NCBI RefSeq assembly: GCF_900111605.1
Contig: NZ_FOIA01000016.1
Location: 28,074-92,073, forward strand
Length of the DNA stretch: 64,000 bases
Direction: 5' to 3'
Origin: Nitrosomonas marina
GTDB taxonomy: Bacteria; Pseudomonadota; Gammaproteobacteria; Burkholderiales; Nitrosomonadaceae
A program made the translations under genes and the position numbers. Each line of letters begins with the position of its first letter. Position 1 is the stretch's first letter. The notes under the pieces were generated by a model. The model saw only the letters and a program-made list of their open reading frames with translations, was not told where the DNA came from and searched no databases. Positions 43,802 to 51,966 of this stretch are shown here, piece after piece.

Positions 43802-44706
43802 TTAATTTCCGATCGAAGTGAGTGGACAACATTTCTCAGCAGATCAAAATCGGCATCATGGGCTGGCAAATACCCACCAGCACCCACTGATTCCAGTATG
43901 TGTTCGTGTTCGGGATTTAAAGGTGACAGTGAAAGAAAGGCATCCAGCAGACGCACGCGCAAAGATGTTTCCATATCGGGCTGAATGGCCCAGACATAAT
44001 CTGTATAGTCAGGTGTTTGCCAAAGAATTTGTATGTCTGATTCCAGCAACTCCCCCTCTCGGAGCATTCTTTCGATGACCTGACTGTTTGCAGCACCGAT
44101 ATCCGCTATACCGTCACGTACCCAATAAGCTGTTTTATCGTGGCTCCCGGAATAAAGCACCTTGGAAAAAAAAATTTCAGGATGCATGCTCTGTTGGTCA
44201 AGAAAATATCGCGGCATTAAATGACCGGAAGTAGACTGCCTGGACCCAAAACTAATGACTGCACCTTTAAAGTCTTTCAATCGTTTTTCGATACTTCCCG
44301 GCCGTACCAGAAACACCGTATTGAAATGCAAATCGTTATCCCGCAGCACCAGCGGCTCTGCTCCGGCACCTTGTTGAGCCAATATGAAAGTATAGCCTCC
44401 GAATAAAACAGCATCTAATTCTTTTTCTTTAAATTGATTCAGCAGATCCAGATAATCTTTTGACTGTTTATACTCAACCCTCAGGCCTGTTTCGGCTTCA
44501 ATATAATGCAGCAAAGGACCAAAACGACTGTCCAGAATTTTTTGAGCACTATCAGGCAACAACCCTATTTTGAGCGTTTCATCAAAATCGTCAGTATTGC
44601 CGGCCCAAGCCTGGACCATCAGAAAAAAAGCCGGCAATCCGATCTGGCACAGTGTTTTAAGGATTGAGACCCAGCGGTAATGAAGAAATTGATTTGATCT
44701 TGTCAT
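43798..44706 (-). CDS. PhnD-like periplasmic substrate-binding protein
   Basis: A 302-aa exported binding protein of the phosphate/phosphite/phosphonate (PhnD) type. The signal peptide (LCQIGLPAFFLMVQAWAGN) cleaves near residue 36. Mature motifs are LKIGLLPDSAQKILDSRFGP, YIEAETGLRVEYKQSKDYLD, LDAVLFGGYTFILAQ, GAVISFGSRQSTSGHLMPRY (ligand-binding Ser/Thr loop) and GIADIGAANSQVIE. No permease or ATPase gene accompanies it. The next gene, coupled by ATGA, is a membrane c-di-GMP enzyme, so it probably works as the ligand sensor of that protein rather than in uptake. The ligand is unknown. Confidence 0.85.
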   Translation of the reverse strand: MTRSNQFLHYRWVSILKTLCQIGLPAFFLMVQAWAGNTDDFDETLKIGLLPDSAQKILDSRFGPLLHYIEAETGLRVEYKQSKDYLDLLNQFKEKELDAVLFGGYTFILAQQGAGAEPLVLRDNDLHFNTVFLVRPGSIEKRLKDFKGAVISFGSRQSTSGHLMPRYFLDQQSMHPEIFFSKVLYSGSHDKTAYWVRDGIADIGAANSQVIERMLREGELLESDIQILWQTPDYTDYVWAIQPDMETSLRVRLLDAFLSLSPLNPEHEHILESVGAGGYLPAHDADFDLLRNVVHSLRSEIK

Positions 44707-44862
44707 TTAGATTCCTGTTCAGGCATCCAGCCGCGATCAATGAATGCACACCATGAAAAGTGACGATGTGCCTTGTCAATAGGAAAAATCTTTTGCAAAA
44801 GCAATAAATAATAATTTTCACGGCAACACCGATAATAATATGTTTGGCCTCAGCAAGCCAGT

Positions 44863-45132
44863 CTAGCACTCTTTCAATATGATATTGCCAGGTACAGCAT
44901 TACCGTGGTGTTATGCGGCAAGGCACAGTACGCAGGAAAAGGGCGTTTCCTTTTCAAGTACTGTAACGCAGCTGCAGGACACCACGGTAACGCCCTGTGG
45001 GTGAGCTTGTCAGCGCCCATGGACTGCGATGCGTCTTTAGGTAATAGAACGACTATTTCCTGCAAGACACGCCTTGCCATGAACACTGACAAGTTCACTG
45101 AACCCGGCAATATCAAATTGAAAGAGTACTAG
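44863..45132 (-). mobile_element. MITE copy A, ~270 bp with inverted ends
   Basis: Both ends read inward as CTAG(C/T)ACTCTTTCAAT, forming ~27-bp imperfect terminal inverted repeats closed by CTAG. Inside are the same two long palindromes found in copies at 48288-48555 and 54910-55179, here in reverse orientation. It has no coding capacity. It lies 157 bp upstream of the PhnD-like gene. Confidence 0.88.
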
Positions 45133-45256
45133 GGCAATTTGTTGACATACTTCTGACAAAAAAACCGAATCAAACCACAAACAGCCAAAGATAGAGCGTG
45201 TCCGCATCGACCTCGTCTGGACACTGAATGCCCAAACATATCTGACGCGTACACAT

Positions 45257-45420
45257 AAAAAAAGCACCTCGATCAATTGAGGTGCCTAAATGATAAGGAA
45301 AGATGAGCAGACTGAACAAGGGAGAGAGAAAGTCTGCTGGATAACATTCTACAGATTGAGGTCAAAAATGATCGAATAAAAAGTCCATGATAAACACCTT
45401 ATTTCATTCGATTGTTTCCA
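45257..45420 (-). ncRNA. Candidate small RNA with C/U-rich loop and terminator
   Basis: On the minus strand, reading downward from about 45420, three stems follow one another. ATCGAAT/ATTCGAT (45412-45406 with 45377-45371) encloses a ribosome binding site. GCAGACT/AGTCTGC (45337-45331 with 45313-45307) carries the 17-nt loop TTCTCTCTCCCTTGTTC. GCACCTC/GAGGTGC (45285-45279 with 45270-45264) ends in seven T and looks like a Rho-independent terminator. No long gene on this strand could use that terminator. The pyrimidine-rich loop could pair with purine-rich ribosome binding sites. The 5' end is not determined. Confidence 0.5.
45362..45388 (-). CDS. Possible 8-residue leader/micro-ORF inside the sRNA candidate
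   Basis: ATG at 45388 with AAGGTG 6 nt upstream encodes MDFLFDHF and a TGA stop. It lies in the loop and 3' arm of the first stem of the candidate small RNA, so translation could open that stem. No similarity is claimed. Confidence 0.2.
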   Translation of the reverse strand: MDFLFDHF

Positions 45421-45598
45421 AGGAATGCTGTGTATTTCCCTGCGACCGGCGGTATATATCCGTTACTTTGAAAACTGCCACATACAAACTTACTCATTCA
45501 CTGCTTTTTAGCGTAAATAGCATATGCATAAAGGTTATATAATTGCCTGCTTAAAAAAACACCCTAACAAAATTAATATTTTCAGGAGCTTGCTAACG

Positions 45599-46366
45599 AT
45601 GGAATGGGGCATAGTAAGTCTGGCCGGATTTCTCGGTGGAATGTTAAATGCAGTCGCAGGCGGAGGTAGTTTTATTACATTACCCGCATTGATTGCTATT
45701 GGTGTTTCTCCTGTTTCAGCTAATACAACAGGCACAGCGGCCCTTCTTCCCGGGTACATCGCAAGCGCATGGCGATTCAGACATGATATTGATTTTCCCG
45801 CAGGCTTAAACATGCTATCCATATCATGGATAGCATTGTTCGGCGGTACGATCGGCGCTGCTATTCTGTTGCTGACCGATGAACAATTATTCTCAACGCT
45901 AATTCCCTGGCTAATTGTATTTGCTACGATGGCATTTATATCCGGCCCCTGGCTTTTTCAAAGAAAAAATACAGTTATAAAAAAACCAGCACACGATCTC
46001 AATTTTTCACGAAAACGAAGTATAACAACCTGCCTGGTCTTGCTTGCAGTCTGTATATACGGTGGATATTTCAATGGGGGGTTAGGAATAATATTGCTGG
46101 CTGCGCTTGGCTTAATGGGTCAAACCAGCTTACACAGCATGAACGGGATCAAAAACATTATCTCGGCATTACTGACTATGATTGCAGTTGCTGTTTACGC
46201 CTTTGGAGACTCAATCGCATGGAACTATCTTGGCCTAATGAGTATAACGGCAATTGCTGGCGGCTACTTTGGCGCAGCATTTGCATACCGTGTATCTCAA
46301 GAAATAATGCACAGCTTTATCGCGCTTGTTGGCTGTTTAATGTCTATAGTATTTTTTTTGCGATAA
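45599..46366 (+). CDS. TauE/SafE (TSUP) family membrane transporter
   Basis: A 255-aa polytopic membrane protein with about eight helices. The N-terminal family motif is LAGFLGGMLNAVAGGGSFIT followed by LIAIGVSPVSANTTGTAALLPGY. The second half repeats the fold (CIYGGYFNGGLGIILLAALGL, MNGIKNIISALLTMIAV). TSUP proteins export or import small anions such as sulfite, sulfoacetate or thiosulfate; the substrate here is unknown. The ATG at 45599 has AGGAG about 10 nt upstream and starts right before the first helix. An ATG at 45524 would add 25 residues without support. Confidence 0.85.
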   Translation: MEWGIVSLAGFLGGMLNAVAGGGSFITLPALIAIGVSPVSANTTGTAALLPGYIASAWRFRHDIDFPAGLNMLSISWIALFGGTIGAAILLLTDEQLFSTLIPWLIVFATMAFISGPWLFQRKNTVIKKPAHDLNFSRKRSITTCLVLLAVCIYGGYFNGGLGIILLAALGLMGQTSLHSMNGIKNIISALLTMIAVAVYAFGDSIAWNYLGLMSITAIAGGYFGAAFAYRVSQEIMHSFIALVGCLMSIVFFLR

Positions 46367-46568
46367 CGGTGATAAAGATAACCTGGCAGGTTGTTCAAAA
46401 ACAGTCGGAAACAAAAAAAACATCTATTATGTTGTTTAACAATGACTAATTCCAGCGATCACCAATAAGTGTTAATTTCTAAGGATGTTGTTATTTTTTT
46501 GCTGAAACACTCGAAAATTCCAGAAATACAAACTAATTATACTGACAACATAGCACAGCCGACACAAC

Positions 46569-46730
46569 ATGAACTTCAGCACGCCCGAGACAACCCGGCT
46601 TAAACGTTCAATTTCACTACCACTGCTTATTTTCTTTGGTATCGGGACCATGGTCGGTGGTGGCTTCTATGCGCTGGTTGGGAAAGTTGCCGGTATCGCC
46701 GGCGTCTATGCACCGTTATCAATCCTGGTC
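46569..46730 (+). pseudogene. Truncated amino-acid permease (APC family), first ~54 codons only
   Basis: The frame starts well (MNFSTPETTRLKRSISLPLL, then IFFGIGTMVGGGFYALVGKV and AGVYAPLSILVAG), exactly as the first helix and a half of an APC-superfamily amino-acid transporter of >400 aa. Homology stops at about 46730, where the sequence becomes the 3' end of the oppositely oriented acyltransferase gene; the frame runs on as unrelated residues to 46808. This looks like an intact promoter-proximal gene fragment cut by insertion or deletion. Confidence 0.75.
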
Positions 46731-47860
46731 GCCGGACGCCCTCCAACCAAATACCTGAATACATCCAACCGGTCAGCAAAACGCCAGAGCATCCAGCTGA
46801 AAAGATAGACCACGATGAGCAATAGAAAAAACTCGATCCACCACGGCCATGATATCTGTGCGATCAGCGCAAGCCCCACGAGTGTGATTGGAAAATGCAG
46901 GACGTAAAGTGGAAAGACTGCACGATTGAGTTCAGCTACCAGAGAACTGGGGCTATTCAAAAATTTTGCAGCCAATCCAAGCGCTGTAATACACCACGCC
47001 CAGGCAGTAAGCGCCTCGATTACAGAAAATACAGTTGCATATTGCGGCTCTAAACCCAGCGGGACCCAGCCACCAGCCGCCAGCGCTTCGCCCGTTGGAA
47101 AATCAGCGATAAGAACGAGGGCCAGTAACGTAGCCTTGATCATAAAGAGAGCAATCGCTGCGGCCAGTAGAATCCATACATTGCGTTTTGCAAAGCCCAG
47201 GACGGTTTCATGTCGCGCTCCGATCATAAAACCGCCGGCAAAAAATACCAGATAATATGCAAACTGGTATCCATTCCCGGCAAGCGCTGCGGCATACGGT
47301 TTTACGATGGCAACTGCCAGCGCCGAAACGCTAATCAGACCAAGAATAAGTATGACTGGTGAAAGGCTTCGCTTCTCCAAATGTTCACGCAGCGAAAAAG
47401 TCGGCCAGCAGAGCAGCGTATAAATCATGAGATTGAAAAGAAACCAAAGATGTTGTACCTGTCGCGGCACAGGATTAATCAGCCAATCTGACCAGAATGA
47501 GATAAAGCGACGTGGATCATCTGTCATCACAGCAATTGCATAACCGCCAAATACGTTAAGAACAAAAAAACCGAAAATTGCCGGAATCAAAAGCCGACCG
47601 ATTCGACCCGCCATGAACTGAAATCCAATTCCACGGCGTGTCAGGAAATATGTCCCAATCCCGGAAATTAGAAAAAGTGATGGCAGGCGCCAGCTGTGAC
47701 TCCAGTAAATGAACAGCGACATACCGTCACCCGCCAACTGATTATTTACAAATCGGTAGATGTCGACGCCCCAGTCCACAAAGCCAACAGCAACATGGTG
47801 TGGTACAAGCAAAGCAAACAGCAAGACGCGCAACCAGTCCAGATCATAGCGACGAACCAT
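46706..47860 (-). CDS. Membrane acyltransferase, acyltransferase-3 family
   Basis: A 384-aa protein with about ten transmembrane helices. RYDLDWLRVLLFALLVPHHV is the family opening with the catalytic-type His pair; FLISGIGTYFLTRRGIGFQF, HLWFLFNLMIYTLLCWPTF and FPLYVLHFPITLVGLALIAQ are further family blocks. It resembles OpgC-like/glucan-modifying membrane acyltransferases. The ATG at 47860 is preceded by AAGGAG at 6 nt; a start at 47914 has no such site. Its 3' end runs into the truncated amino-acid permease fragment, implying that this gene was brought in by rearrangement. Substrate is unknown. Confidence 0.85.
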   Translation of the reverse strand: MVRRYDLDWLRVLLFALLVPHHVAVGFVDWGVDIYRFVNNQLAGDGMSLFIYWSHSWRLPSLFLISGIGTYFLTRRGIGFQFMAGRIGRLLIPAIFGFFVLNVFGGYAIAVMTDDPRRFISFWSDWLINPVPRQVQHLWFLFNLMIYTLLCWPTFSLREHLEKRSLSPVILILGLISVSALAVAIVKPYAAALAGNGYQFAYYLVFFAGGFMIGARHETVLGFAKRNVWILLAAAIALFMIKATLLALVLIADFPTGEALAAGGWVPLGLEPQYATVFSVIEALTAWAWCITALGLAAKFLNSPSSLVAELNRAVFPLYVLHFPITLVGLALIAQISWPWWIEFFLLLIVVYLFSWMLWRFADRLDVFRYLVGGRPATRIDNGA

Positions 47861-48287
47861 CAGAATCTCCTTGTTACAAATACTATTTTCAATTAAGCAA
47901 CTGTGACAGTGCAATTACCTGGGTTGGAAACGTATATCTTGCATGAAACTCGATGATAACCGGAAGTGGCCGTTTAAAAAAATTAACAACCAATTTTCGC
48001 TTGAAAAAAGCCAGCCGCGATTCGATCCTCAGCAAATCCGGATATACAACAAAACTGTTTCATAATTGCAGTCACGGCTTTGATGATCATTGCTCCAGAA
48101 CAAATTGTCTTGACTACTGGAATTGCAATCCGCAACCTGCACGGTCCTGGTTTTCGCCAAGCGTCATCGTTCGATTTCAACAGTGGCATATCCAAGAAGT
48201 AAAAGCCTTCTCGAACAGGACTAAAACCTGCGGATCTACCAATTTAGCAGTCCGTCATTTGATATTTTTCAGCCATGGCCCGAATAG
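47861..48287. other. Intergenic region, possible gene remnants
   Basis: About 430 bp between the acyltransferase start and MITE copy B. A plus-strand stretch around 48080-48202 reads MIIAPEQIVLTTGIAIRN and then a stop, faintly like a fold-type I aminotransferase/MocR segment, but this is too short to call. Nothing else is supported. Confidence 0.4.
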
Positions 48288-48555
48288 CTAGTACTATCAA
48301 TATGATATTGCCGGGTTCAGTGAGCTTGTCAGTGTTCATGGCAAGGCGTGTCTTGCAGGAAATAGTCGTTCTATTACCAAAAGACACAACGCAGTCCATG
48401 GACGCTGACAAGCTCACCCACAGGGCGTTACCGTGGTGTCCTGCAGCCGTGTTACAGTACTTGAAAAGGGAATAACCCTTTCCCGCGCACTGTGCCTTTC
48501 TCCATAACACCACGGCAACGCTGTACCTGGCAATATCATATTGAGAGAGTACTAG
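48288..48555 (+). mobile_element. MITE copy B, ~268 bp
   Basis: It starts CTAGTACTATCAATATGATA and ends with the inverse form closing in CTAG. It carries the same two internal palindromes as copy C and lies in the same orientation as that copy. It is located 109 bp upstream of the FGE-fold gene and has no coding capacity. Confidence 0.88.
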
Positions 48556-48663
48556 TACACGGTTTTTTGCGTTTTGAAAAAAATGTGGTTAGTCTAAAAT
48601 TCTAAAATCGGTGGTTTCTGTATCTTAGATGCCATTTAAGAACAAATCGGGCAATAGCTTACC

Positions 48664-49617
48664 GTGTTATTATCTGAAAAAATGAAAAGACAAAATATTC
48701 TGGAAAAAAAAAGCTTACGGCTAATATTGCTTCGTAGATTTTTGTGGGTCTCAGTCATTATGGTGCTGGCAATAATGAGTGTGCCTTTTGTAAAGTCTGT
48801 TTATGACAAAATCGTCCAAAACGATATGACTTCTGATCCAATTTCGGCGCAATCCGATGAAATAATTCTTCCTGAACTTGTACTGATCCCGGCTGGTACT
48901 TTTGAAATGGGAGAACAGGATACTACGTTTATAAAAAACCTTGAGGCTGGAGAAAGAAAATATTTTGGCGTACCCAATAAAAACGTCGAAATAGAGCGGC
49001 CCTTTTACATCAGTAAATTTGAAATTACCAACGAGCAGTTTGATAGCTATGTTCGCGCACAAAAGCTCAGTAACCCGGCAGGAAAGAACCTGGTTATTCT
49101 GTCAAGTGCCAGAGAAAATGTGGGTGACAATTTACCGGTCGTGGAAATCAATTGGCGCAGGGCGATGATCTATGCAGCCTGGCTTGGGGAACAAAAACAG
49201 CTCAACTGCCGCTTGCCAACCGAAGCAGAGTGGGAATACGCTGCACGGGCAGGACTCGACACTGCTTACCCGTGGGGTAATGAAGCCGGGCATAACAATG
49301 CCAACTGCAACACGTGCGGCAGTCGGTGGGACAACCGACAGGCAGCCCCGGTAGGACAGTTTAAAGCGAATCTTTATGGGTTGTATGACACCTCCGGCAA
49401 CGTCTGGGAATGGACCTGTTCGGCGTGGCGTGATAATTATGATGGTCAGGAGCAGCAATGTGCCCGCATCGAAGAGGGGGGCACACGTGCAGTTCGTGGT
49501 GGATCCTGGGCCTATGATTCAAAATATATACGATCCTCTGCTCGAGGCGAGTTCGATGCAAGTATTCGATACAATGGCTTTGGTTTCAGGGTAATGTGTA
49601 ATTATCCTGATAAGTAG
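48664..49617 (+). CDS. Membrane-anchored FGE-sulfatase-fold protein lacking catalytic cysteines
   Basis: 317 codons from GTG 48664 (ATG 48682 is an in-frame alternative). A basic N-terminus and one helix (LRRFLWVSVIMVLAIMSVPF) anchor it, with the domain outside. The FGE-sulfatase fold is plain: LVLIPAGTFEMGEQD, FYISKFEITNEQFDSYV, LPVVEINWRRAMIYAAWLGE, CRLPTEAEWEYAARAGLDTA, GLYDTSGNVWEWTCS, AVRGGSWAYDSKYIRSSARG and YNGFGFRVM. In true formylglycine-generating enzymes two Cys flank the stretch around SSARG; here that stretch has none, so sulfatase activation is unlikely. A CNTCG motif around residue 217 could bind metal. Substrate or partner unknown. Confidence 0.85.
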   Translation: MLLSEKMKRQNILEKKSLRLILLRRFLWVSVIMVLAIMSVPFVKSVYDKIVQNDMTSDPISAQSDEIILPELVLIPAGTFEMGEQDTTFIKNLEAGERKYFGVPNKNVEIERPFYISKFEITNEQFDSYVRAQKLSNPAGKNLVILSSARENVGDNLPVVEINWRRAMIYAAWLGEQKQLNCRLPTEAEWEYAARAGLDTAYPWGNEAGHNNANCNTCGSRWDNRQAAPVGQFKANLYGLYDTSGNVWEWTCSAWRDNYDGQEQQCARIEEGGTRAVRGGSWAYDSKYIRSSARGEFDASIRYNGFGFRVMCNYPDK

Positions 49618-50128
49618 CCGCGTATTATCAAGCAGCACTTCTTCTGCTGTATCTTCAACCTCACAAAATCTGCAACATTTTTACACGCAAGCATTTGATA
49701 ATTTGAAATGCTCTATGAATGTATTTCTCTAGACGCCAAAGAAAGCAATTTACAATGACTGGATTTCATGAAAGGTAACAGCATGATTCCATGCAATAAA
49801 TCATCATTCCATGGTTATTGATGGAAATATGCTTATTTCAATGTTGTCACGCATTCGATCAAAAATACGAAGCTGACAATAAAAGCACCCCGATCAATTG
49901 AGTTGCTTGCAGGAAAGGAATGTTTAGCAGACGATTAGGATTTGGCCGGCCCCGAGGGCCGACCAGTAAACGTACACACATCAGACTGGTACACAGTTGC
50001 TTCGCTATTCACACAAAAGCAAAACGAAGACCAGATGCATACGGGCTTTTACCCCAATATGCACATACCTGGTTAAATCAGTCTGACCTCACTTCTCCCA
50101 TAAAAAAATATTTTAATTTTAATCCGCA
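49618..50128. other. Intergenic region with remnant of the sRNA-like element
   Basis: 511 bp between convergent genes. It holds the degraded sRNA-like sequence noted separately at 49881-49932; otherwise I see no coding signal. A weak A/T-rich run just past the Rh gene stop (50100-50115) may serve as its terminator. Confidence 0.5.
49881..49932 (-). other. Decayed copy of the 45.3-kb sRNA terminator region
   Basis: Plus strand aaaagcaccccgatcaattg, then agttgc, a stretch with aggaaag, and gcagac matches 45260-45312 in order and spacing. The terminator stem has mismatches and the C/U-rich loop is lost. Confidence 0.45.
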
Positions 50129-51442
50129 CTATCCTTGAGGTGCAGGCTTGTCTGGGTCAGTCCTGAACTCAGATAAATCTGCTTGTGCCGTAGATTGCTG
50201 CGTTATTGACTGATTTTCCAGGGCTTCGATTCGTGCCTGCAATTTGGCAACTGTGGCTTCGGCTTCCGGACCCTCGGTATGGGAAAACTCAACACTGTCT
50301 TCATAGGGTTCACGTGTAGTACCTGTCAACTTGACTAACATGCCTGCGATGAGTCCACCAGCGATAGCGATCAGCAGAGTTATTCCAATACCGGCAAGTT
50401 GAGCTGTTGCAACACTCGGCGGGATGATAAGAAATGCGCTGAATCCACCCAATAACCCAGGCATGCCATGCAGATTATGAACGCCACAGGTATCATACAA
50501 CTTGAATTTTGCTTCAAGTGCTGGCAGCAGATATCGGTAGCCGAGAACAGAAATGGTGCCAGCAAGCAGGCCGATAGCAAATGCGCCTGCAGGATTTGCG
50601 ACATCGCAAATTGAACCAATGGCAACACCACCTGCCAGGGCCGCATTTGCCATATCAACCATTGATGTTTTACCTTTGTTGACCATGGTACTGACAAAAT
50701 AGGTCGCGATCGTTGCGCCACTGAGCGCGAGCAGCGTGTTTACAACAGTTTGCGGCATTTGCTCGAGAGGAACAAGGGCAGTAGCAAAACTCGGCCAGAA
50801 GAGCCACAAAACAACTGATCCCAGCATAGCATAACGGTCAGAAGTGGGATCCGACTCAACAGGTTTACTACGTTGATATGCAGTAGTCAGCACAATAGAC
50901 ATGGCCATCCCAAAATAGGCGCCAAAAGCATGGATTACAATCGATCCAGCTGTATCCTGGAATCCTGTTGTTATTCCAAATGCATCGTCCAGAACAATCC
51001 ATTCATTCAACAAATATAGGGGCACCACCAAAAGCGCCAGTAATGCATATTGAAATACCCGCAGGCGTCCAAGTACTGCGCCCATGGCGATTAGCGCAGT
51101 AGCTGCAGCCAATTCCGCAAACAGTAATGCGTCCAGCGTATGCGGCTCAAGTGCATGTCCAAAAATTCCATTGGCGCGAAGTAAAATATAGAGAGGCAAA
51201 CTGACTGCAACAACCAGATAGGTACCGGTAATCGCACCAAACCCATATCTTCGAATAAATACCATGAGAAAACCAAAACCGATCAGCAACATCGCCAGAA
51301 TATGAATGATATAGTTGTATTGCGCGACTACCTGCGCGTCACTGACATCTGGAGCTAGTTCAACGGCGCCAGCCAGGCCACTGAAACATAGCGGAAACAA
51401 ACTTGCCATACTAAACAGTATTAAACGTAAGTCTTTGTTCAT
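50129..51442 (-). CDS. Rh-type (Rh50-like) ammonia/ammonium channel
   Basis: A 437-aa polytopic membrane protein with a cleavable-looking N-terminus (ILFSMASLFPLCFSGLAGAV) and about eleven helices. Rh-specific rather than AmtB-specific signatures are seen: GSIVIHAFGAYFGMAMSIVL (first pore His), DTCGVHNLHGMPGLLGGFSA (second pore His), NAALAGGVAIGSICDVANPA and LNEWIVLDDAFGITTGFQDT. The homologue in Nitrosomonas europaea is known to conduct NH3. A ~55-residue C-terminal tail includes a coiled coil (EAEATVAKLQARIEALENQ). The ATG at 51442 has AAGGA 8 nt upstream. The frame is open for another 88 codons upstream to 51706, but those residues are not membrane-protein-like. Confidence 0.9.
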   Translation of the reverse strand: MNKDLRLILFSMASLFPLCFSGLAGAVELAPDVSDAQVVAQYNYIIHILAMLLIGFGFLMVFIRRYGFGAITGTYLVVAVSLPLYILLRANGIFGHALEPHTLDALLFAELAAATALIAMGAVLGRLRVFQYALLALLVVPLYLLNEWIVLDDAFGITTGFQDTAGSIVIHAFGAYFGMAMSIVLTTAYQRSKPVESDPTSDRYAMLGSVVLWLFWPSFATALVPLEQMPQTVVNTLLALSGATIATYFVSTMVNKGKTSMVDMANAALAGGVAIGSICDVANPAGAFAIGLLAGTISVLGYRYLLPALEAKFKLYDTCGVHNLHGMPGLLGGFSAFLIIPPSVATAQLAGIGITLLIAIAGGLIAGMLVKLTGTTREPYEDSVEFSHTEGPEAEATVAKLQARIEALENQSITQQSTAQADLSEFRTDPDKPAPQG

Positions 51443-51966
51443 TTGATTGTTCCTTATTTTATTAATAAATGGGTTGCCCCGGTCACTAGTTTGAATCCTA
51501 ATAACCATAAACACAATAGTGATATACAAGAAATAATGAACTTTTAATGACTTGCCCCAATGGCGCTGCAACTGTATAGCCGTACACAGTTTCAGCAAAT
51601 CGACATTGATATCGTATTCCGAAACAAAGACTATATAAGCATCCCCATTGTTGGGATTAAACAGCACCTTATAACAGAAATCTTGTTCATCCGGCTTTTC
51701 GAACATGGAGATGTCTATTCAATGCAGCGGGTTTAGCTACAAGATCACTCATGATGCCGTCCCCTACCACTACAATCGTGTAGTCAAGCCGGTTATAGTC
51801 GTAGGGTTCGTCTGTCAAGTATCTGCATAAGCCGCATTTTAACCATGTTACGTATGTTAGGAATGTGATGGCTGAGAGCCCTGGTGAAATGTTGAGCAAG
51901 TGATTGCTTTAATTCGCTTGCGACAATCAGTAGAATGATTGCCTTTAAATCACTATATTTTTTACT
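51443..51966. other. Region between Rh channel and YecA-like gene
   Basis: 524 bp. On the minus strand the Rh frame stays open to an ATG at 51706 (MFEKPDEQDFCYKVLFNPNN), which may be chance, a remnant or an unannotated small gene. A second minus frame covers 51687-51899. Neither is supported by a ribosome binding site. The Rh promoter should lie here. Confidence 0.4.

Noticed and set aside
44874..45276. Short minus- and plus-strand ORFs inside and beside MITE copy A (similar ones in copies B and C)
   Set aside because: They arise from the palindromic repeat, differ between copies by frameshifts and have no ribosome binding sites.
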